Assembly (NCBI GenBank): GCA_026709935.1
Contig: JAPOSC010000025.1
Coordinates: 1 to 50,984 of the forward strand
DNA length: 50,984 bases
Source: Thiotrichales bacterium
GTDB taxonomy: Bacteria; Pseudomonadota; Gammaproteobacteria; HK1
Direction: 5' to 3'
The translations under genes were made by a program, and so were the position numbers. Positions 45,668 to 50,984 of the stretch are shown here, piece after piece. The notes under the pieces were generated by a model. The model worked only from the letters and a program-made list of their open reading frames with translations, was not told where the DNA came from and made no database searches. How positions within the stretch are numbered: position 1 is the first letter of the stretch; the number at the start of each line of letters is the position of its first letter.

Positions 45668-46006
45668 CTACCCCCTCGAAATATGGAAGTGCTCCCCGAA
45701 CAGAGCCTTCCCGCGCTGGTCCAAGGCGGTGAACGCAGAGCCGACCAACCCGGTGACTGCCCTGTCCTTGACGCAATCGGTTGTCCCGGAAACCGCAGTG
45801 TCCGGACTCGCGAGCGCGCTGACACAGCCCTCCAGCGCGGAAGCGTGTACGGCCAGTGATTGGTATGCGCTACTCGCCTGACCGAACGCCACTCCCGACG
45901 AGAGTCCGAAAGTGAGCACCACCGCAGAGAACGAGCGCGTGATGGAGGAGGGCGGCGGCGCAGTCAGCCAACGAAAGGAACTTGCTTCAAGCACGGTACG
46001 TTTCAT
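45668..46006 (-). CDS. Small secreted protein with signal peptide (112 aa)
   Basis: A long N-terminal region (MKRTVLEASSFRWLT) leads to a hydrophobic core SFSAVVLTFGLSSGVAFG and a likely cleavage after AFG or FGQA. The mature part is short, with two Cys (EGCVSALAS and TTDCVKDRA) that could form a disulfide. GGAGGAG just before the ATG strongly supports the start. No family recognised. It is the last gene of the minus-strand lipoprotein group. Confidence 0.72.
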   Translation of the reverse strand: MKRTVLEASSFRWLTAPPPSSITRSFSAVVLTFGLSSGVAFGQASSAYQSLAVHASALEGCVSALASPDTAVSGTTDCVKDRAVTGLVGSAFTALDQRGKALFGEHFHISRG

Positions 46007-46052
46007 GCCTACTCCTCCTGTGCGTAGTGAGAGAGTTAGTCGTCGTCCTCAA

Positions 46053-46292
46053 CTATGTACTCCCCAAGCAGAGCGCTCTCCGTGGTGCTCGCGCCGCGAG
46101 CCTGACTTCCACGCTCGCGAGTCGCGTCCCGACCTGACGGAGGAGAGCGTGCGTCTTCACCATCTCGGCCTTCCGCTCGTCGCGGTCGATCAGGAACTCC
46201 GCACACAGCTCGCTGACCGAGCGATACGTGTTGCACATGAGGGTAGCCAAGTCTGCAGGCTGGCCGGGAGGGATCTTCGGAGGGGTAGTCAC
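46053..46292 (-). CDS. Small hypothetical protein (79 aa, GTG start)
   Basis: A short cytoplasmic-looking chain (PADLATLMCNTYRSVSELCA, EFLIDRDERKAEMVKTHALL), largely helical, with no signal or membrane segment. The ribosome site is weak and the start uncertain. It lies 46 bp upstream of the secreted protein gene on the same strand. Called mainly because frame and strand agree with its neighbours. Confidence 0.45.
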   Translation of the reverse strand: MTTPPKIPPGQPADLATLMCNTYRSVSELCAEFLIDRDERKAEMVKTHALLRQVGTRLASVEVRLAARAPRRALCLGST

Positions 46293-46490
46293 GGGTACGG
46301 CGACTCCGTGAGTGTACTGCTGGTCTGAGGTAAGGTGGAGAAAGTAGCGACGCCGGGAGCGCCCTCGAAAGACTCTGAATCCTAGTGAGGCGACGAATCC
46401 TTATGAGGCGACGCCGCCACTCTCTCCGTAAACCGTCCATCCTGTACTTCCTGTGCCCCGTAGGGCCGTCCTGCGTCCCTCTAGGCGGTT

Positions 46491-46700
46491 CTAGTGCTGC
46501 TCCTCGCACCGCCTCAGTAGAGCTTCTGCAATCGCCAGCCGCACTACGTCGCTCTGGCTGTAGTGGCCGAGAGGCTTCCCGACATGCGGGAACCTCCGGC
46601 CCCTCAATCCTTCGTCGCTGTTCACCTGCGCCACCAGCGTATCGAGAGTCGCGCAATCTTCGCGGGAGAGCCGCATGTGCAGGAAGCGTTCGGTGGCCAT
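46491..46700 (-). CDS. Ribbon-helix-helix-like small protein (69 aa)
   Basis: FLHMRLSREDCATLDTLV followed later by SQSDVVRLAIAEALL has the beta-strand plus two-helix pattern of CopG/RHH DNA-binding proteins, with an insert (DEGLRGRRFPHVGKPLG) between the helices. It starts 7 bp after the stop of the upstream lipoprotein gene, so translation may be coupled, though there is no Shine-Dalgarno. A local regulator role is a guess. Confidence 0.6.
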   Translation of the reverse strand: MATERFLHMRLSREDCATLDTLVAQVNSDEGLRGRRFPHVGKPLGHYSQSDVVRLAIAEALLRRCEEQH

Positions 46701-46707
46701 TGGTGGG

Positions 46708-48465
46708 TTAGTCCGCCGCGAAGGCACCGGCGATAGAGACGATAGCGGGGTTCGATTCACTTACTGTCTGCGCATTAGCAGCAGCTCTCGCCCTGAACCA
46801 CCCGGCGAAGCCAGCTACGTCGGCTGCACAGCCGGGATGCTGGTCGCACCCATGCCCTGGCGGTCTATCGGCAGGGGCGACGGTATTTCCGCCAAATGTA
46901 TTAGGTACTCCGTAAAGGGATGCTCCCCAATTCCCCGACACCTGCACCCCGCTGATTTTGCTGGCGTCGTCAGTACCTTGGATTTCTCCGCCGGTTGTTA
47001 CGCCAGAAGCAATTTCAGCAGCAGGAGCCGCACCGGTTCCTCTCAGCAACAGAGTCCAACCCGCAGTCGAAGTAGAATCCGCTTTGAAGTTCGTGATAGA
47101 GCCGGACACCATATCGGTGCTTTCAGTAAAGTCAGCATCTAGCGTAGCCGTCGCAGTAAACATGCCAAAGCGTGACACTCCAGTCTCGCCGGGTGTATTG
47201 ATAGCGTACTGGCCGACTGCGGGACCCGCATACCTCGCCGTACCAGTGAGAGTTGATGTATCAGCAAGCACAGCAGATCCACCGTGAATCCAATTAAAAC
47301 GTGGATCTTCCGTTGCGACCGTCGGCGTATTCATCCAGTAACCAAAGTAGAGGTACGTTTCGTCCTCAACGGCGCTATCGTGGCGAGCTGTAAGGCTGCC
47401 GGCCTCGAATTGCCAATCTCCTTCACTTGGAGATCCAGGTATCTTCTTGTCAGTAAGTTGGAAGCTCTTCCAAATCCAATCATCTGCGCCTTCATCGGTG
47501 TCAGCATCTCCATCGCAATCACCACCATCGCAGACAAGCCAGCCAGAAGTACCGCCGTATGTCGCGCGTACTCTAACTCCGTCGAAGGGATCTGACGCAG
47601 GAGTCCCCTTCTTTCTGAAGGGTGTTGCACTTGTGCCGTCAATTTGGATAGGCGTGGAGCTATGAGCTACATCGCCATTTGAGACGACAACATCCAAAGG
47701 GGCGATGCCATACACCTTCCAGAACTGCCTTCTCGCCCCGTCGGTCTTGGGGTCGTCGAGGTTGGTGTACAGGTAAGCCTTCTCTCCATAAGCGCCGGAA
47801 GCTGCGGAAAGCTCTATTCCCGCCCACCCATCAAGGGACGTAGACTTTGCGTTTCTAAGGCCGCTGATACGGATATCTTGATTCTGCCCTCGTTGGTGTC
47901 CGACGACTACCCCTGTCCGCGTCGGGGCGTTAGTGGCCAGTTCCGCCAGTACACTTACTAGATTCTCCGCCCGCGGCCCGTCCTGGGCACTGGCGAGCCG
48001 GTCCTGAAGCTGTTGGTTGTCCTGCTGAAGCTGTCGGTTCCGCTGCCGCTCTTGCTCAAGCGCGGTGTTCGTCTCAGTGGTCGCCGGCGGTGGCCGTTGC
48101 CCTGTCGCCGGCGGTGGCGGGGGTGGTTGCTGTGTCGCCGTCTGCGTCGGCTTGAACTCGACCTCCACGTCATCAACTGACGCCATGACGACTGATTGGC
48201 CGTTCCTCCGGGATACTGTGACGCTGCATCCGTCAGGGCATCCGGAGATAAGAATCTTCCCGCCATCAACATCAACCTCATGCGTCTTGCCCGGAGCTAC
48301 TTCGTAGGTTTCCCCCTCGACCGCGACAAGGGCGGCTTCTAGCCCGTTTGACGATAGATCCTCTACGTTGAAGGAACCACCACCGCCGCCGTTATCACTC
48401 CCTCCTCCACACCCCGCGACTACCATCGCCGCGAGAGCCACCAAGCCAATATGAGCGTACTTCAT
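46708..48465 (-). CDS. Lipoprotein with coiled-coil linker and TbpB-like C-terminal barrel (585 aa)
   Basis: Signal peptide with lipobox VAGC (Cys20), then a Gly-rich spacer, a small beta domain, a Pro-rich segment and a coiled-coil (EQERQRNRQLQQDNQQLQDRL region). The C-terminal part has repeated phrases such as ARYAGPAVGQYAIN, FTATATLDADFTESTDMVSGSI and a final GAFAAD, typical of TbpB/factor-H-binding-protein-like surface lipoprotein barrels. GGGAG before the ATG. Such proteins are usually moved to the cell surface by Slam, for which no gene is in the window. The ligand is unknown. Confidence 0.8.
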   Translation of the reverse strand: MKYAHIGLVALAAMVVAGCGGGSDNGGGGGSFNVEDLSSNGLEAALVAVEGETYEVAPGKTHEVDVDGGKILISGCPDGCSVTVSRRNGQSVVMASVDDVEVEFKPTQTATQQPPPPPPATGQRPPPATTETNTALEQERQRNRQLQQDNQQLQDRLASAQDGPRAENLVSVLAELATNAPTRTGVVVGHQRGQNQDIRISGLRNAKSTSLDGWAGIELSAASGAYGEKAYLYTNLDDPKTDGARRQFWKVYGIAPLDVVVSNGDVAHSSTPIQIDGTSATPFRKKGTPASDPFDGVRVRATYGGTSGWLVCDGGDCDGDADTDEGADDWIWKSFQLTDKKIPGSPSEGDWQFEAGSLTARHDSAVEDETYLYFGYWMNTPTVATEDPRFNWIHGGSAVLADTSTLTGTARYAGPAVGQYAINTPGETGVSRFGMFTATATLDADFTESTDMVSGSITNFKADSTSTAGWTLLLRGTGAAPAAEIASGVTTGGEIQGTDDASKISGVQVSGNWGASLYGVPNTFGGNTVAPADRPPGHGCDQHPGCAADVAGFAGWFRARAAANAQTVSESNPAIVSIAGAFAAD

Positions 48466-48511
48466 GATTGAGTCTCCCTCGGGATGCGTCATGGGTACTG
48501 CGCTGTGAAGG

Positions 48512-48549
48512 GGTCGCTGTGCCGTCACGGGTGCGGCGACACAGCGACC
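48512..48549 (-). promoter_or_regulatory. Intercistronic hairpin between the two lipoprotein genes
   Basis: A perfect 10-bp stem, GGTCGCTGTG (48512-48521) with CACAGCGACC (48540-48549), can be extended inward by CCG/CGG. It lies 25 bp after the stop of the upstream lipoprotein gene. There is no T-run, so it may be a mRNA-stability or partial-termination structure. Confidence 0.6.
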
Positions 48550-48574
48550 GGGTTCGGCTGTGGTGTGGGGGCCG

Positions 48575-50146
48575 TTACTGCGCCGCAGCCGCCGGTGCTG
48601 GATCATCGGCAGTGCTGAGCGTTGCAGCGAAGGCACCTAGCATCCGGTGCCGTCCGTGGTGAGCCCGGAACGTTCCGCTGATTTCGTCGGGCGATTTGTC
48701 TAGATCTTCATCGGTTTGTAGAACAGTCGCGGCGGCTGCGCCCCTGTCAGTGGTATACAGGTGCGCCCAATAATCGCCCGTAGTCCCCCACTTATCATCG
48801 CCGATGGACCATGTAGTGCTGCCTTTGAATCTGTCGTCATCGTCAGCACCAGAGGTGTTGCTTTCTTCAAGGGTGCCCTTCCCCAAGGCGACCTTCCAAT
48901 CCTTACCTGAATCAGTCTCCTCACCGCCGGACATCGTGGTGAAATTGTCGATAGAGCCGGAAACATAGTGGGGGGCTGAATTTCCATCAGAGTCACGGCT
49001 ACCGGTATCGCCGAAGGTCGCCGTCAGCATTGCATCAGCCGTGAAATGTCCGGCCTCTGAATGTCCCGCAGGATCATACACAGCATAGTGACCAGCCGCG
49101 CCTTTCGCACGCTTGTATGTAGCCGTTCCTTGTAGGACGGAAGCGTTGCTGTTGCCAGAATCCTCTAAGTGCTGGCGCTGAACCGTCGTCAACGTGTTAG
49201 CACCACCACCATCGGAAAAGAGCACTGGCCCAACACGCCAAACATCCGCGCTGTTCTCGACTTGCCACCACCCATAAGACAGGTACGCGGTATCGGCAAC
49301 TGTGACCCCCGCAGTTTCATCGTCAGGCTTGAAGGTCCACGAGCCGCCGGTGAGTGCTACGTCGCCATCTATCAGCTCAGCGGCGCAGCCCGACCCGTCA
49401 CACGCATACGTCCCATCAATCCCGCCTAAGCTGCCCTCGAAAACGCGCTCATCGACCTTGTACGTCTTCTCTCCGGAACTCGTCGGGAAGTCATCAGCCT
49501 TGATGCTAGCGTGTGTGGGGGCACTTGTAGTAGCTGTTAGACTAGTCAAATCGCGGCCTGTTGCAGATACATGGAACGTAAACCTGCCGCCTTGGTAATA
49601 TCCGAGCCGGGTCTGGCCTGGAAAATTAGCGATAGCAGCCCCTGGCAGATTAGTCGCGAAAGACTGGCCGGTCTTGTCCATCGCGGTTGTATAGACCCGC
49701 GCGGTATACGTGTCGCCACTGCTCGTGGCGCTATACATCGTTTTGTCGTCTTTATCCGGCTTCAGAGCGGGGATGTCCCGTTCCGATCCCGTTCCGCCAT
49801 CTGCACGAACCGTCAACGTCTTGTTTGCACTCGTGCCTACAAATTCTTTAGTCAGGGTTTGCTTAGTGCCGATGACCTGAACTGAGTAATCTATCGTCTC
49901 GGCTCGACGCATCGCCTCCGTTCGGGCGGCAGCCTGATTCGCCGCTGCAAAATCGTCTTCCGCCTTCTTCTGCGCAGCCGCCGCGTCCTCGGCTGACTTG
50001 TTCGCAGCCGCGACTTGCTCCTCGGGAGTCGGACCTTGCGCCCCGTCATCACCATCCCCGTTATCGTTCGACCCGCCGCACCCGGCGAGGCCGAGGCTGG
50101 CCGCGATGGCCAAGCTCGCCCATAGGCTTGTTCGTGCTTTCATCAT
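48575..50146 (-). CDS. Lipoprotein with TbpB-like C-terminal barrel, paralogue of the downstream gene (523 aa)
   Basis: Signal peptide and lipobox LAGC (about Cys23), an acidic spacer, and a helical Ala/Glu/Lys-rich stretch (EEQVAAANKSAEDAAAAQKK). A long beta-rich region follows, with AAGHYAVYDPAGHSEAGHFT, MLTATFGD and VSGSIDNF. The barrel-type C-terminus has FKGSTTWSIGDDKWGTTGDYWA and MLGAFAATL. The last part matches the sibling lipoprotein in arrangement, so they are diverged duplicates in one operon. AGGAG precedes the ATGATG start. Two other Cys (YACDGSGCAAEL) may form a disulfide. Ligand unknown. Confidence 0.8.
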   Translation of the reverse strand: MMKARTSLWASLAIAASLGLAGCGGSNDNGDGDDGAQGPTPEEQVAAANKSAEDAAAAQKKAEDDFAAANQAAARTEAMRRAETIDYSVQVIGTKQTLTKEFVGTSANKTLTVRADGGTGSERDIPALKPDKDDKTMYSATSSGDTYTARVYTTAMDKTGQSFATNLPGAAIANFPGQTRLGYYQGGRFTFHVSATGRDLTSLTATTSAPTHASIKADDFPTSSGEKTYKVDERVFEGSLGGIDGTYACDGSGCAAELIDGDVALTGGSWTFKPDDETAGVTVADTAYLSYGWWQVENSADVWRVGPVLFSDGGGANTLTTVQRQHLEDSGNSNASVLQGTATYKRAKGAAGHYAVYDPAGHSEAGHFTADAMLTATFGDTGSRDSDGNSAPHYVSGSIDNFTTMSGGEETDSGKDWKVALGKGTLEESNTSGADDDDRFKGSTTWSIGDDKWGTTGDYWAHLYTTDRGAAAATVLQTDEDLDKSPDEISGTFRAHHGRHRMLGAFAATLSTADDPAPAAAAQ

Positions 50147-50984
50147 TTCGTGCGCTCCTGATATTTGAAGATTCACCGCCCGGCTGGCGGCGACTACCTC
50201 GGAGGGCCATGCGGCGGGTCGGCTCACACCGCCGCCCCGTGACTCCGCCATCACACCTCCGCTCCCGCATCGGCGTCGGCCCTGCGTCTCGGCCTGTGCC
50301 GGTCTCCCAAACGGTGAAGCAGCGGGGCTGTGCAAACCCCCTGCGCGTGTGCGTGTTCCTGGCCGTGGAGTGCGCATCCACCCGGCTGTTTGAGGACCGA
50401 CCCCGGCGGGTCGAGTCAGGTACAGTGGGTGTGATTGGGGGGTCGCGTGTCCCCGGGGCCGTGGAGATGCCCGCTCAGGGCGACGCGCCAGAGACGGATA
50501 ACGAGATAAAACAGGGGATTAAAGCCTATCCAACACAGATGCGAATGCTTCCCATCCGGTTCTAATCGAGCCGCTGCGCGTGTTACCCGCGTGTCCCCAG
50601 TTGTTACCCAATGTAGTAAATCAGACCCCCAGCGGTCCCGAGCGGAGTCTCCGCCGGAGGCGAATTCATGAGGAGGAGCGGGACGATTCCCGGATTTCGA
50701 GCGAACGCGTCGCTGCGCCCGCCAGTCATGGCTCCGCAGGCACCCCGCGCCCCACCCGAGTTGCGCCAACTACTTGTAAACGCAGGGAAAAAGACACACA
50801 ACCCCGAAGAGAACCCGACGCCGAATGGCCGAACAGCTCACCGGCAGAAATGTCGTATTCAAGACATTCCTGTCGTTCAATGATATTTGACAACACGCCC
50901 GAAGCAGTATGCTTCCTCCCGCTCGTGTGTGGGTTTCTCCTGGCTGTGCGTCGGGCTATATGCAGTCACACCCACTGTACCTGA
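50147..50984. other. Right-edge intergenic region
   Basis: About 840 bp with no gene I can support. It should contain the promoter of the lipoprotein operon near its left end. The open frames here are Arg/Pro-rich or lack ribosome sites. Confidence 0.5.
50416..50984. mobile_element. 22-bp inverted repeats bracketing the last 569 bp of the window
   Basis: TCAGGTACAGTGGGTGTGA at 50416-50434 recurs as its exact reverse complement at 50966-50984. Extending inward gives 21 matches in 22 (50416-50437 with 50963-50984). The right arm is the last base run of the window. The 569 bp between them code for nothing I recognise. This fits a MITE or a degenerate insertion sequence, or a contig that ends where a repeat could not be assembled. 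Confidence 0.6.

Noticed and set aside
46036-46656. Minus-strand Arg-rich frame of about 206 codons
   Set aside because: Overlaps two better small-gene candidates in another frame and is almost pure Arg/Ser/Gly/Pro.
50128-50984. Plus- and minus-strand frames near the right edge
   Set aside because: Arg/Pro-rich, cross the inverted repeat arms and lack start signals.

Overview
This window looks like a piece of chromosome from a GC-rich gammaproteobacterium, probably uncultured and marine or host-associated. Three things point there: trpD-trpC followed by an OsmC-type gene, a coq7 gene close to a DUF1820 gene and to rplM-rpsI, and a tRNA-Gln(CUG) with an encoded CCA end. The lineage below class and the habitat are inference. 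Base composition is uniformly high in GC from about 3 to 45 kb and visibly lower in the porin (1.7-2.9 kb) and the right-hand lipoprotein region (45.6-50.9 kb).

Layout. 1-1.5 kb: three tandem copies of a small membrane-anchored coiled-coil gene, the first cut by the window edge. 1.7-2.9 kb: a porin with a histidine-rich N-terminus and a clear terminator. 3.3-6.6 kb: djlA-like, trpD, trpC and an OsmC-type gene. 6.7-7.6 kb: three tiny membrane or coiled-coil proteins of unknown role. 7.7-14.3 kb: a tightly coupled oligopeptide ABC transporter operon with a fused double ATPase, headed by a PH-like membrane protein. 14.4-16.9 kb: MFS transporter, dienelactone hydrolase family protein and pterin-4a-carbinolamine dehydratase. 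17-19.2 kb: dsbB, a branched-chain-type aminotransferase and a sulfotransferase-like gene overlapping it. 19.5-24 kb: creatininase family, DUF1820, CYTH, coq7, rplM, rpsI, tRNA-Gln and lgt. 24.3-26.4 kb: a DUF255 thioredoxin-like protein.

26.6-40.7 kb is a catabolic island. It holds a carnitine 3-dehydrogenase, an acyl-CoA dehydrogenase, a choline-sulfatase (betC), an acid-CoA ligase of the NDP-forming type and a CaiD-like crotonobetainyl-CoA hydratase. Between them, on the minus strand, lies an operon with an opine dehydrogenase, a complete Pot-type ABC transporter and a flavin monooxygenase-like oxidoreductase. Together these could take up and degrade quaternary ammonium compounds (choline sulfate, gamma-butyrobetaine, carnitine) and opine-like amino acid conjugates. 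A 210-bp element with 22-bp inverted ends sits just before the oxidoreductase gene.

40.8-45 kb is a patchwork of small modules: an orphan HicB-type antitoxin, an 84-aa protein overlapping a nucleotidyltransferase, a gamma-glutamyltranspeptidase behind a 48-bp tandem repeat, and a GTGA-overlapping pair of a winged-helix-like protein and a proteasome-like Ntn hydrolase that keeps Thr1, Asp17 and a nearby Lys. This last pair is my best candidate for an undescribed system. 45.6-50.1 kb holds two related lipoproteins with TbpB-like C-termini followed by three small genes. The window ends exactly on one arm of a 22-bp inverted repeat whose partner lies at 50,416, which suggests a mobile-element end or a contig break in a repeat.
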